DNA of 64,000 nucleotides from Vitreoscilla massiliensis (GTDB lineage: Bacteria > Pseudomonadota > Gammaproteobacteria > Burkholderiales > Neisseriaceae). Location: contig NZ_LN898221.1 in assembly GCF_001457815.1 (NCBI RefSeq), positions 186,001 to 250,000 on the forward strand, written 5' to 3'. Position numbers and translations under genes: made by a program. The stretch's first letter is position 1, and the number at the start of each line of letters is the position of its first letter. Below are positions 44,261 to 53,384 of this stretch, one piece after another. The notes below the pieces were generated by a model. The model saw nothing but the letters and a program-made list of their open reading frames with translations, was not told the origin of the DNA and did not search any database.

Positions 44261-46492
44261 TTACACGGCTGCCAAGATGGCGTTCAAGGTAGCGCTAGGA
44301 CGCATTACCGTGTCCACTTTGGCTGGATCTACTTTGTAGTAACCGCCAATGTCAACTGCAGCGCCTTGTACCGCTGCCAATTCGGCAACGATTTTGTCTT
44401 CATTGTCGGCCAAAGCTTGAGCCACTGGCGCAAATTTGGCTTGCAATTCCGCATCTTCGTCTTGAGCTGCCAAGGCTTCAGCCCAGTATTTGGCCAAGTA
44501 GAAGTGGCTGCCACGGTTATCCAATTCACCTGTGCGACGTGATGGCGATTTGTTGTTGTCGAGCAATTGACCCGTGGCTTGATCCAAGGCTTTGGCAATC
44601 AATTTGGCGCGAGCATTGTTTTCTTTGATGCCCAATTCTTCCAAAGACACGGCCAAGGCCAAGAATTCGCCCAAAGAGTCCCAACGCAAGTGGTTTTCTT
44701 CAACCAATTGTTGTACGTGTTTTGGTGCAGAACCACCGGCACCAGTTTCGTACATGCCGCCACCGGCCATCAAAGGCACGATAGACAACATTTTGGCAGA
44801 AGTGCCCAATTCCATGATCGGGAACAAGTCGGTCAAGTAGTCACGCAAGATGTTACCGGTCACAGAAATGGTGTCCAAACCGCGAGCCACGCGTTCCAAG
44901 GTGTAACGCATTGCACGTACTTGTGACATGATTTGGATGTCCAAGCCTTCGGTATCGTAATCTTTCAAATAAGTTTGTACTTTTTTGATCAATTCGTTTT
45001 CGTGTGGGCGGTATGGGTCTAACCAGAAGATTGCTGGCATGCCAGAATTGCGCGCGCGTGTCACAGCCAATTTCACCCAGTCTTGTACCGGAGCGTCTTT
45101 GACTTGGCACATGCGCCAGATGTCGCCTTCTTCCACGTTTTGTGACATCAACACTTCACCAGTGTCCAAATCGGTGATGTTGGCTACGCCGGCTTCAGCG
45201 ATTTCGTAAGTTTTGTCGTGTGAACCGTATTCTTCTGCTTTTTGCGCCATCAAGCCCACGTTAGGGACAGTACCCATGGTGCGTGGATCGAAGTTGCCAT
45301 TCCATTTGCAGAAGTTAATCATTTCTTGGTAAATGCGCGCGAACGTTGATTCTGGCATCACGGCTTTACAGTCGTAAGGTTTGCCATCAGCGCCCCACAT
45401 TTTACCGCCGCCACGAATCATCGCCGGCATAGAAGCATCGACAATCACATCGTTAGGCGAATGGAAGTTGGTAATGCCTTTGGCAGAATCCACCATTGCC
45501 AAAGCAGGACGGTGTTCTTGGCAAGCGTGCAAATCACGGATGATTTCTTCGCGCAAAGAGGTTGGCAAAGTCGCGATTTTTTCGTACAGGCCGGCCATAC
45601 CGTTGTTGACGTTAATGCCCAATTCGTCAAACAATTTGGCGTGTTTTTCAAACGCTTCTTTGTAGTAAATTTTCACACAGTGACCGAACACGATAGGGTG
45701 AGACACCTTCATCATGGTCGCTTTCACGTGTAAAGAGAACAAGATGCCCGCTTCGCGGCAGTCTTCCAATTCTTTTTCATAGAAATCGCACAAGGCTTTT
45801 TTGCTCATGAACATAGAATCGATGATTTCTTTGTCTTGCAAAGCCACTTTTGGTTTCAAGACGATGGTTTCACCTTTGGCGGTGATCAATTCCATTTTCA
45901 CATTGCGCGCACGGTCCAAAGTCATGGATTTTTCACCGTGGTAGAAGTCGCCTTCTTGCATGTGTGACACGTGGGTTTGTGACCAAGGTTTCCATTCACC
46001 CATAGAATGAGGGTGTTTTTTGGCGAAGTTTTTCACCGCAGCAGGTGCACGGCGGTCAGAGTTGCCTTCACGCAATACTGGGTTTACCGCAGAGCCCAAA
46101 CATTTGCCAAAGCGTGCTTTTAAGGCTTTTTCTTCTTCGGTTGTCGGGTTTTCTGGGTAATCAGGAATCGCAAAGCCTTTGGCTTGCAATTCTTTGATAC
46201 AAGCAGTCAATTGCGCCACAGAGGCACTGATGTTAGGCAATTTGATGATGTTGGTATCAGGATTTTGGGTCAAACGGCCCAAAGCAGCCAAGTTGTCAGC
46301 CACTTTTTGGTCTTCGTTTAAGAAGTCTGAGAATTCAGCAAGAACACGTGCAGCAACAGAGATGTCACTTTTTACAATTTCAATACCCGTAGACTTGGTA
46401 AAAGTCTCGATGATGGGAAGAAGCGAGTAAGTTGCCAATAATGGCGCCTCATCGGTCAGGGTGTAAATGATGGTTGACTTTCCACCAGTCAT
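44261..46492 (-). CDS. icd: NADP-dependent isocitrate dehydrogenase, monomeric type
   Basis: 743 residues, the usual length for the single-chain IDH (family PF03971), which shares reaction but little sequence with the dimeric form. The chain starts STIIYTLTDEAPLLATYSLLPI and holds GKCLGSAVNPVLREGNSDRRAP, GTVPNVGLMAQKAEEYGSHDKT and MAGGGMYETGAGGSAPKHVQQL, all family hallmarks. AGGAGCTCC precedes the ATG. Codon choice looks like that of a highly expressed gene. It is not in an operon. Confidence 0.96.
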   Translation of the reverse strand: MTGGKSTIIYTLTDEAPLLATYSLLPIIETFTKSTGIEIVKSDISVAARVLAEFSDFLNEDQKVADNLAALGRLTQNPDTNIIKLPNISASVAQLTACIKELQAKGFAIPDYPENPTTEEEKALKARFGKCLGSAVNPVLREGNSDRRAPAAVKNFAKKHPHSMGEWKPWSQTHVSHMQEGDFYHGEKSMTLDRARNVKMELITAKGETIVLKPKVALQDKEIIDSMFMSKKALCDFYEKELEDCREAGILFSLHVKATMMKVSHPIVFGHCVKIYYKEAFEKHAKLFDELGINVNNGMAGLYEKIATLPTSLREEIIRDLHACQEHRPALAMVDSAKGITNFHSPNDVIVDASMPAMIRGGGKMWGADGKPYDCKAVMPESTFARIYQEMINFCKWNGNFDPRTMGTVPNVGLMAQKAEEYGSHDKTYEIAEAGVANITDLDTGEVLMSQNVEEGDIWRMCQVKDAPVQDWVKLAVTRARNSGMPAIFWLDPYRPHENELIKKVQTYLKDYDTEGLDIQIMSQVRAMRYTLERVARGLDTISVTGNILRDYLTDLFPIMELGTSAKMLSIVPLMAGGGMYETGAGGSAPKHVQQLVEENHLRWDSLGEFLALAVSLEELGIKENNARAKLIAKALDQATGQLLDNNKSPSRRTGELDNRGSHFYLAKYWAEALAAQDEDAELQAKFAPVAQALADNEDKIVAELAAVQGAAVDIGGYYKVDPAKVDTVMRPSATLNAILAAV

Positions 46493-47074
46493 ATGGAGCT
46501 CCTTGCTTTTGATATTAATTGGTTAGGGCTGAAATATGTGTGTCGCAGCCGCTGCAAACCAGTTTGCTTGAATGAAACCTTGAGAGTATCGACCCTCACA
46601 GCTTTTCAGTCAATGGATGTTGGCCCGAATTGACCCATTATTAAGAAAATAATCGCAAAGATTTCGCTGTTTTTTTAGAGTTTCATCCAATAAAGCCTTG
46701 CTCATGTCTTCTATTAAGTCAATAAAAGCGATGTTACTGCCATTCTCTGATAAACAGGAAATGGTCATGATCATAACTGCATTGACAAAATCCAGTCATA
46801 CCATATGCTTAATTTTATATAAAAAACCCTGTTTCTGTCCATCCATAAACATGTATCTACCAAGCAAACCGGCGATTTTTATTCACCATTTGTTCATTAC
46901 ATAAAATTTTCATAAAGATGATAATTAACCAACACTCGCCCGCATTAAATTGGCTCATACTTGGACTTAAAAGCGAATGTCAACTCTGTCCAACCCGCCA
47001 TCAGCCCGCACACTGCAAGCACAATCGTCTTTTTTCACTGGCAGCAAGCGTAGAGTGCTTGTAAAATTTCGGCC
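46493..47074. other. Long intergenic region upstream of monomeric icd and rluE
   Basis: About 580 bases, divergent promoters expected at both ends. AT-rich in the middle, without a repeat pair, tRNA or supported gene. A 68-codon plus-strand frame (46698-46904) has no ribosome site or family resemblance. The unusual length for a gene-dense genome leaves room for an unrecognised small RNA or control region. Confidence 0.5.
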
Positions 47075-47635
47075 ATGAATGATTTAATCGTATTGAACAA
47101 ACCTTACGGGGTGATTTGTCAGTTCTCCGAACATGAAAAACACCCTACTTTAAAAAGCTTGGTCGACGTGCCGCATTTTTACCCTGCAGGCCGCTTGGAT
47201 ACCGACAGCGAAGGCCTATTGTTGCTCACCAACAATGGCTCTTTGCAGGCGCAGATTGCCAATCCGAAATTCAAGGTCAAGAAAAAATACTGGGCGCAAG
47301 TGGAAGGCGTACCCAGCGAAGACGCGCTCAACCAATTGCGCCGCGGTGTCGATTTGGGCGACTTTGTGACCCGTCCGGCGCAGGTACGGGTGTTGGAAGA
47401 AGCGGAATACACGCAATTGTGGCCGCGCAATCCGCCGATACGCGTGCGCAAATCCATCCCCGATACGTGGATAGAAGTGCAAATCTCCGAAGGCAAAAAC
47501 CGCCAAGTGCGGCGCATGACGGCCAAAGCTGGTTTACCGTGCCTGCGCTTGGTGCGGGTGGCCATCGGCGACATCAACTTATTGGATTTGGGGGTGGAAC
47601 TGGGCGCGTGGCAATATGTGAACCAACGCCCTTAA
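47075..47635 (+). CDS. rluE: 23S rRNA pseudouridine synthase RluE
   Basis: 186 residues of the RsuA/RluB/E/F family, without the N-terminal S4 domain. Catalytic Asp is in AGRLDTDSEGLLLLTNNG (Asp42), and KPYGVICQF, KKYWAQVEGVPSE and GKNRQVRRMTAKAGLPCLRLVRVAIG match RluE, which modifies U2457 of 23S rRNA. The ATP-grasp gene begins 36 bases later on the same strand, so they may be co-transcribed although the jobs look unrelated. Confidence 0.92.
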   Translation: MNDLIVLNKPYGVICQFSEHEKHPTLKSLVDVPHFYPAGRLDTDSEGLLLLTNNGSLQAQIANPKFKVKKKYWAQVEGVPSEDALNQLRRGVDLGDFVTRPAQVRVLEEAEYTQLWPRNPPIRVRKSIPDTWIEVQISEGKNRQVRRMTAKAGLPCLRLVRVAIGDINLLDLGVELGAWQYVNQRP

Positions 47636-47670
47636 ACACTTAATCTCTCGTGCAGTGACGGACCAACGCC

Positions 47671-48855
47671 ATGCCAGCCACCTTAAAAGTATTGATACTC
47701 AGCGCCCGAGCACCGGTGGCGCTGGACTGGGCCAGACAAGTCGCTGCCGCGGGACACACGGTGTATTTGGCCGATTATGGTGCGGGAGCTTTGGGCGGAT
47801 GCAGCGCACTGGCGGCGGATTTTTTCAACTTGCCAGCGCCGGCGCAAGCGCCTGAAGCCTTCATTGCCAGCTTGGCCGCCTTGATTGCACAACACCAGCT
47901 GGACTGGATTATCCCCACTTGCGAAGAAATCTTTTGCCTCGCCCATTACCGCCATTTACTGCCCGCCTCTTGCCAGATTTTCTGTGATGATTTTGATACC
48001 TTGCATCTGCTGCACCACAAACAGCGCTTGTTATTACAGGCCGCCTCATTGGGCACAGACACACCGCACAGCGAGTATTTCGATGAACATGGCTTAAGCG
48101 ATGTGTGGCGCAGCCAAAAACGGGTGCTCAAACCAGTGTACAGCCGCTTTGGCCACCAAACCCACATCCTCGACGCCGGTGCCGATTGGCCTAATCACAT
48201 TCCACGCGATGGCACTTGGCTACAACAGACTTACATCACCGGCCGCGAAATTTGCAGTTACAGCATTGCCCATAGCGGCCGCATCCTCACCCATGTCAAC
48301 TATCTCGGTCGCTACCGCTATAAAAACGGGGCCTCGTATTATTTTGAGCCGCTTGAGCACGAACACATCCGTGCCCAAGTCGCCAAACTGGTACAGGCAT
48401 TGAATTTCACCGGCCAAATTGCCTTTGATTGGATAGAAGAAGACCTTACAGGCCGCTTGTGTGTGTTGGAATGCAATCCGCGCGCCACCAGCGGTTTGCA
48501 TTTATTGCCGCACGACGGTGGCGTCTTCCAAGCTTTGTTGCAACAACAGCCATACCAAGCGCCACTGACGACCAAGATGTTTGCCGCAATGATGCTCAGC
48601 GATGGCCTCAAACACGCATGGCAACAAGGCTTATTGGCCACATGGTGGCAAGATTGGCGCCGCGGCACCGATGTGTTGGGACAGCTGCGTTTGTACCGCG
48701 GCGTGTTGCAAGACAGTTGGGTATTTTACCGCCTGTCCAAACGCTTACAACTGCCACTCGAAGCTGCCACCAGCCATGCTTTTGAATGGAATGGCCAAAC
48801 TTGGCCTAAACTTCACGATGTGAATAACATAGGGGTATTGCGAGGTGAGCGCTGA
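47671..48855 (+). CDS. ATP-grasp ligase-like protein of the KAS III/adenylation cluster
   Basis: 394 residues. An N-terminal nucleotide-binding-like part (LKVLILSARAPVALDWARQVAAAGH) leads to an ATP-grasp domain ending in QIAFDWIEEDLTGRLCVLECNPRATSG, where the ExNPR metal/ATP motif is clear. ATP-grasp enzymes join a carboxylate, through an acylphosphate, to an amine or thiol. The stop overlaps the start of the next gene (TGATG). Repeat copies in frame encode LLQAA and DLTGR. Probable partner of the convergent operon at 50229-54364; substrate unknown. Confidence 0.85.
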   Translation: MPATLKVLILSARAPVALDWARQVAAAGHTVYLADYGAGALGGCSALAADFFNLPAPAQAPEAFIASLAALIAQHQLDWIIPTCEEIFCLAHYRHLLPASCQIFCDDFDTLHLLHHKQRLLLQAASLGTDTPHSEYFDEHGLSDVWRSQKRVLKPVYSRFGHQTHILDAGADWPNHIPRDGTWLQQTYITGREICSYSIAHSGRILTHVNYLGRYRYKNGASYYFEPLEHEHIRAQVAKLVQALNFTGQIAFDWIEEDLTGRLCVLECNPRATSGLHLLPHDGGVFQALLQQQPYQAPLTTKMFAAMMLSDGLKHAWQQGLLATWWQDWRRGTDVLGQLRLYRGVLQDSWVFYRLSKRLQLPLEAATSHAFEWNGQTWPKLHDVNNIGVLRGER

Positions 48856-49955
48856 TGTTAAACAACCACCGCGACCGTACCGAGGCTTTTGCCGCATTGC
48901 TGCAGCAACACCCACTGACCGATTTGCTCCACAACGCGCCCCATGTCAGCATGGACATCGTGCGCAGCGGCGACTTGGCCGTGCCCATCAGTGTTTGCCA
49001 CGACGACGCGCCGCAAACTTGGGTGACCTCACCGCTGGCCATGTACGCCGATTACACCCAAGAAGAAAGCCGCCGCCACCTGCCCGCTTACGCCGCCCAC
49101 CCCATCATCGCCGCGGTGGAATTGCTCAAACGCTATTTGCGCCAACAACACTTTGCCCGCGCCGTGACTTTGAACAATTGGCTCATCAGCACCAATTTGT
49201 ATCCCGCTTTAATCCCCCAAGCGGCCTGTAAGTTGTTGCAACAGACGCGCGAACATTATCCGCAGCATGCGCTGTGGTGGCGTTCGCTCAATCCCATCCA
49301 ACACAGAGATTGGCTGCAATTCTTACAACAACAAGGCTGCCTGCTCATCCCCGGACGGCGCATCTTTATCTTGTCTGACCCAGCCGCCGCACGGCAACGC
49401 CACCGCGATTGGCAACACGATGCACGATTGCAGCGCAATACCCGTTTGCATTATTGCAGCGATGCCGATTTTCAGCGCACCCAGCCGTATGAGCGCGTGC
49501 GCGATTTGTACAATCTGCTGTATTTGGCCAAATACTCACAGCTCAATCCGCAATACAGCCACACTTGGATGCAAGCCTTGCACCAACATGGTCTGCTGCA
49601 CCTGCAAGGCTATGCCGATGACAGCGGTGAATTGTTGGGCGTGGCAGGCGTGGTGGCGAACGAAGCGACGCTGACCACACCGATTTTTGGCTTCGATACC
49701 AGCGTGGCACAAAAAGTCGGCCTGTACCGTTTGCACAATGGCTTGGCCGCCGATTACGCCATAGAACAAGGTTTGAGCATCAATATGAGCGCCGGCGCAG
49801 GGCAATTCAAGCAACACCGTGGCGCGGTGGCGTGCATGGAATACAGTGCCGTCTACGCCCATCATCTGCCACGTTCACAACAACGCGCCATACGCGCCGT
49901 GCAGTTCATCAGCCAATATGTGGCGGCGCCGCTGATGCAGCGTTTGGATATGTGA
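48855..49955 (+). CDS. GNAT-like acyltransferase, partner of the ATP-grasp protein
   Basis: 366 residues. The C-terminal half resembles an acyl-CoA acyltransferase fold of the FemAB/GNAT type (VRDLYNLLYLAKYSQLNPQY, GLLHLQGYADDSGELLGVAG, VAQKVGLYRLHNGLAADYA, NMSAGAGQFKQHRG). The N-terminal half is unassigned. Its start overlaps the ATP-grasp stop, so the two are surely co-expressed. An in-frame repeat encodes QAACKL (near 49222). It may move an acyl group made by the neighbouring KAS III-like system (inference). Family assignment is tentative. Confidence 0.7.
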   Translation: MLNNHRDRTEAFAALLQQHPLTDLLHNAPHVSMDIVRSGDLAVPISVCHDDAPQTWVTSPLAMYADYTQEESRRHLPAYAAHPIIAAVELLKRYLRQQHFARAVTLNNWLISTNLYPALIPQAACKLLQQTREHYPQHALWWRSLNPIQHRDWLQFLQQQGCLLIPGRRIFILSDPAAARQRHRDWQHDARLQRNTRLHYCSDADFQRTQPYERVRDLYNLLYLAKYSQLNPQYSHTWMQALHQHGLLHLQGYADDSGELLGVAGVVANEATLTTPIFGFDTSVAQKVGLYRLHNGLAADYAIEQGLSINMSAGAGQFKQHRGAVACMEYSAVYAHHLPRSQQRAIRAVQFISQYVAAPLMQRLDM

Positions 49956-50228
49956 GCATTGGCACCAGCCATGATTGTGCCTATTGTGATTGGTTTAAAA
50001 CGCGCTATATGCTGCGCAATTGATTAGCCAGTATTGGCGTTTGGATAGGTGAGTTTGACTGCAAGCAGCCGAAAATAGTGATGCAAAGCGATGGTGAAAC
50101 AAGCCGCGACATCAAACGGTTTTCAAACAACGCCTCCCAATAATCGGGCAAAGTCCAAGCTTCGCATGCCCGTTGCATCTTGCTGATGGCTTATGACCTA
50201 CAAACCGCCAGCAGCATTGACCATCAGG

Positions 50229-51533
50229 CTAACCCGCCATATCCACTTTAATACGCCGACGTTTGATGACCATCGCAGTGATTTCAACCGTGTCCGACAA
50301 CGTCCACACCAACCCATCCACATCGACAGATTGCTGGCGCATATATGCCATCAATGCGGCCTGTAAACGCTGTAAGTCGGTGTAACTGGCTTGGGCTTGT
50401 AAACTTAAAGCTCTGGCAGCGGTTTGCGTGAGTTGGTAATCAGCGTGCATGGGCAGGTGTTGCGCGATGATGCGCTCTAAGGCATCGGCAAACAAGGCCA
50501 CCGTAGGCTCTGAGGGCGATACTGTGTCTGCGTGCACACGCGGCAAGCGCAACACATCGTTCAAACGCCCTTCTATGCGTTTAATCACACGGCTGACGCG
50601 CCCACACGGGCACGGCTGGTCATCATGGTGCAACACATCATCGAGGCGGTAGCGGATGATGGGCTGACTGCTGCGGGTAAAATCGGTGATGATGGGCACA
50701 TAGCGCACCTCGTCCAACCATTCTTGCTCCACCATCAAAAATTCTTCATTCAAGTGCAAGCGTCGGTGCTCACACGTCACCGCCAAAAAGCCTTCGGTGG
50801 CTTGGTAGACTTGGTGCAATTCGGGAAAACTGCGCTCGATAACGGCGCGGTCAGCATCGCTCAAAACTTCAGCTGCGGAGATAACGCGCTTGGGCTGGAG
50901 GGACAGCGTACCTTGTTGCTGCGCCACGGCCAAGGCACGCAAGACTTGTGCTGGCGCGACGATGATGCTAGGCCGATAAGCCTGTAATTGGGTTGCAATC
51001 TCATCAAACGATTGCAACAAATCAAAAAATCGAAAGGCGATAAAGCGGTTGTCTATGGTCTCGTACAAATTGTTGTTCGCCCGCAGCAACAAGGCCACGC
51101 GTTCGCCACTGAACAAGCCTTGCGGCAATAATTTCGCCAAAATCGTGCCGGCCCAACGCGCTTGCTCGGCGCGGCTGACCACAAACACGCCACGGCTGGC
51201 GGAAGTGCCCGACGACAGCCCCACGCTGTAGCCATTGAGCGTCGGTGCAAAATCGCGCTCTTGCTCGGCACGCTGCGCCAAGGCAAAAGCAGCCTGTAAA
51301 TCAACGCCAGCAGTGTTCATTTGATTAAAATGTTCCAGCATCAACGCCTTGTTCATCAATGGCCATTGTGCCAACGGCAGACCAATATACGGGCGAAAAT
51401 AAGCGCTGCGCGACAATACTTGCTGCTCAAAACGCTGCCACTGCGTTTGCTGGTAGGCTTCCAAAGCGGCGCGACTGTCAAAGTGCAAACGCTTGCCGCG
51501 CCAATACGCATGCACCAAAGACCACAATGCCAT
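50229..51533 (-). CDS. F390-synthetase-like adenylate-forming enzyme
   Basis: 434 residues, similar to the 'putative adenylate-forming enzyme' family near coenzyme F390 synthetase and phenylacetate-CoA ligase. The P-loop-like SVGLSSGTSASRG (about 105-117), the A5-type YQATEGF, the ribose-binding IIRYRLDDVL and CPCGR are visible. Such enzymes activate a carboxylate as acyl-AMP; OleC relatives instead close a beta-lactone from a beta-hydroxy acid. Last gene of the four-gene operon, starting 1 base after the MBL gene ends. An in-frame repeat encodes ALQAALMAY. Confidence 0.85.
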   Translation of the reverse strand: MALWSLVHAYWRGKRLHFDSRAALEAYQQTQWQRFEQQVLSRSAYFRPYIGLPLAQWPLMNKALMLEHFNQMNTAGVDLQAAFALAQRAEQERDFAPTLNGYSVGLSSGTSASRGVFVVSRAEQARWAGTILAKLLPQGLFSGERVALLLRANNNLYETIDNRFIAFRFFDLLQSFDEIATQLQAYRPSIIVAPAQVLRALAVAQQQGTLSLQPKRVISAAEVLSDADRAVIERSFPELHQVYQATEGFLAVTCEHRRLHLNEEFLMVEQEWLDEVRYVPIITDFTRSSQPIIRYRLDDVLHHDDQPCPCGRVSRVIKRIEGRLNDVLRLPRVHADTVSPSEPTVALFADALERIIAQHLPMHADYQLTQTAARALSLQAQASYTDLQRLQAALMAYMRQQSVDVDGLVWTLSDTVEITAMVIKRRRIKVDMAG

Positions 51534-51534
51534 G

Positions 51535-52338
51535 TCACTCCTCCTCGTGGCTCAAGTGGATGCGCACCTCGCCACCCGCATCGAGTTGTTGCAATTGCCG
51601 CAGCGTGTGTTTGAACGCCGCCGCCTTGTCCATGATGATGTAACTGAGCGGCGATGGCAGTTTCCAGTCTTGGTAATTGGCACGGCTCCACGCCGCATCG
51701 GCAGCAAGCAAATGCCAACCATCATCACACGCCATCAACACGCCAATGTGACCGGCAGCATGACCGGGCAAATCCAGCAACAATATCTCGCCATGACTGT
51801 GCGGCAGCACATAAGCGGCCTGTAAAGGCGCTGCCTCACTCGGCAAGGCCACTTGCGCCAAGCTTTCGATGGCGACAAAGCGTTGGTCTGTGTCTTCAGG
51901 CATTAATTTGGGCACAAAGCCTTGCAATAAGGCGCGCACCCCATCCAAACGCCGCACTTGCTGCCAACCCTCGCCACTGCCGATGATGGGAACATCAGGA
52001 AAATCTTTCAGGCCGCCGATGTGGTCACCATGAAAGTGCGACACGATGACGCCGCTTAGATCGCGCTCATGCACGCCAAACTCGCGCAATTGCAGCCGCA
52101 TCGCTTCGCTGTCATTGAAATACACCGGCGTGACCTGGCGGTACAAGGCAAACACGCCTGTGGCGGTGGCGTCCAAAAAGTGTTGCGCATAGCCAGTGTC
52201 AAACAGCCAAAACCGCCCCGCCGCTTCCAGCAAAAACACTTGCGCAGGGAACTCACACGCTGCCAAGCCCGCACCGCGCACCGCCATACAGGCCGCATGG
52301 GTGCAAAAACCGGCTTTGAAGGTGTGGATTTTGGCCAT
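51535..52338 (-). CDS. Metallo-beta-lactamase-fold hydrolase of the cluster
   Basis: 267 residues. The metal motif HFHGDHIGG (HxHxDH) is intact, a further histidine lies in LPHSHGEI and an aspartate in LAADAAW. The layout resembles AiiA/AttM-type lactonases more than class B beta-lactamases. No signal peptide, so cytoplasmic. It starts 3 bases after the SDR gene stop and ends 1 base before the adenylating enzyme. In an Ole-type logic it could open a lactone or thioester made by the others (inference). A repeat in frame encodes PLQAAYVL. Confidence 0.9.
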   Translation of the reverse strand: MAKIHTFKAGFCTHAACMAVRGAGLAACEFPAQVFLLEAAGRFWLFDTGYAQHFLDATATGVFALYRQVTPVYFNDSEAMRLQLREFGVHERDLSGVIVSHFHGDHIGGLKDFPDVPIIGSGEGWQQVRRLDGVRALLQGFVPKLMPEDTDQRFVAIESLAQVALPSEAAPLQAAYVLPHSHGEILLLDLPGHAAGHIGVLMACDDGWHLLAADAAWSRANYQDWKLPSPLSYIIMDKAAAFKHTLRQLQQLDAGGEVRIHLSHEEE

Positions 52339-52340
52339 GT

Positions 52341-53384
52341 TTATTCCAGTGTTTTGAAGCGTTCCGCAGTGTTTATAATGGCTTGTTGCATGTCAACAAG
52401 CGGCCTGTAAGCCAGTATTTGTTGTGCTTGGGTATTGTCCAACGTCATGTCAAACGCCAATGCACCTATGGAATACGGCGTGAATTGTGGCTCTTTGCCG
52501 CTGATGTTGGCCCATGTTTGTGCCAAGGCAGCTACCCGTTTGGCCAAGCCATACGGCACCGACTTCACCGCCATTGGTTTGCCCATAGCCGCAAACAGCT
52601 GTTCCAATACGGCTTTGAGCTGCCATGGCTCTTGATTGGTAATGTTGAACACGCTGCCCGAGGCAATGTGCGGACTCACGCTGGCCAAGTGCATCGCCTG
52701 CACCACATTGCCGGCGTAAGTCATGTCCATCAACACCTCGCCGCCACGCGGCAGCTTGAACACGCCGCCACCGCTGCGCCACAATTGCAGCAAACGCGGC
52801 ATCAACACGCGGTCGTGTTCGCCGAATATCGCCCGCGGTCGCAACATGATGTATTGCGTTGCAGGATAATCGGCAGCGGCCTGTAAGATTTTTTGCTCGG
52901 CCAACCACTTGGTTTGGGCATAAAAATTGGCAAAGCGCGGCGGCACAAAGCTTTCAGGAATGTGATGGCGCGATTGAAAATCAAAATACAGCGACGGCGT
53001 GGAGATGTGTACAAAGGTCTGCACCCCGGTTTTGCCGGCCGCCTGCGCCAATTGCTCGGTGGCATGAACATTAGCGGCGTAAAAATCGTCGTAGCGTCCC
53101 CACGGCGACGATTTGGCGGCGCAATGCCACACCGTGTCATGTCCTTGCAGCAAGCTCAGCGCATCTACTTGGTTAATTAAGCTTAAATCAGCGGCCTGTA
53201 AGGCGACTAGAGCGATGGCTTGATCTGATTGCAAGGCCGCGCGCGCCATCTGATGGGCTTGTTCTTCGCCCAAATCGCGCACATTGCGTGCGACTGCGGT
53301 GATAGATAGGTTGCGCTCCATCAACACCTGCAAAGCGCTGCGACCCAAGCCGTGGCTGGCGCCGGTGAGCAAGACTTTGTTCAT
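52341..53384 (-). CDS. Extended SDR (3-beta-HSD/OleD-like) of the cluster
   Basis: 347 residues. Rossmann motif VLLTGASHGLGRSAL at the N-terminus (a GxxxGxG-type variant), the active-site serine/threonine near HISTPSLYF and the YAQTK catalytic Tyr-Lys pair are visible. It resembles OleD and 3-beta-hydroxysteroid dehydrogenase-like reductases. Its ATG overlaps the KAS III-like stop (ATGA). It would reduce a beta-keto acid made by the condensing enzyme (inference). In-frame repeats encode LQAA twice and AYRPL once. Confidence 0.9.
   Translation of the reverse strand: MNKVLLTGASHGLGRSALQVLMERNLSITAVARNVRDLGEEQAHQMARAALQSDQAIALVALQAADLSLINQVDALSLLQGHDTVWHCAAKSSPWGRYDDFYAANVHATEQLAQAAGKTGVQTFVHISTPSLYFDFQSRHHIPESFVPPRFANFYAQTKWLAEQKILQAAADYPATQYIMLRPRAIFGEHDRVLMPRLLQLWRSGGGVFKLPRGGEVLMDMTYAGNVVQAMHLASVSPHIASGSVFNITNQEPWQLKAVLEQLFAAMGKPMAVKSVPYGLAKRVAALAQTWANISGKEPQFTPYSIGALAFDMTLDNTQAQQILAYRPLVDMQQAIINTAERFKTLE

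Noticed and set aside
46698..46904. A 68-codon frame in the long gap before rluE
   Set aside because: No ribosome site, no conserved pattern and an ordinary length for chance in AT-rich sequence.
49956..50228. A tRNA or small gene in the gap between the convergent halves of the biosynthetic cluster
   Set aside because: No cloverleaf-like arms, CCA end or supported reading frame could be found by eye.
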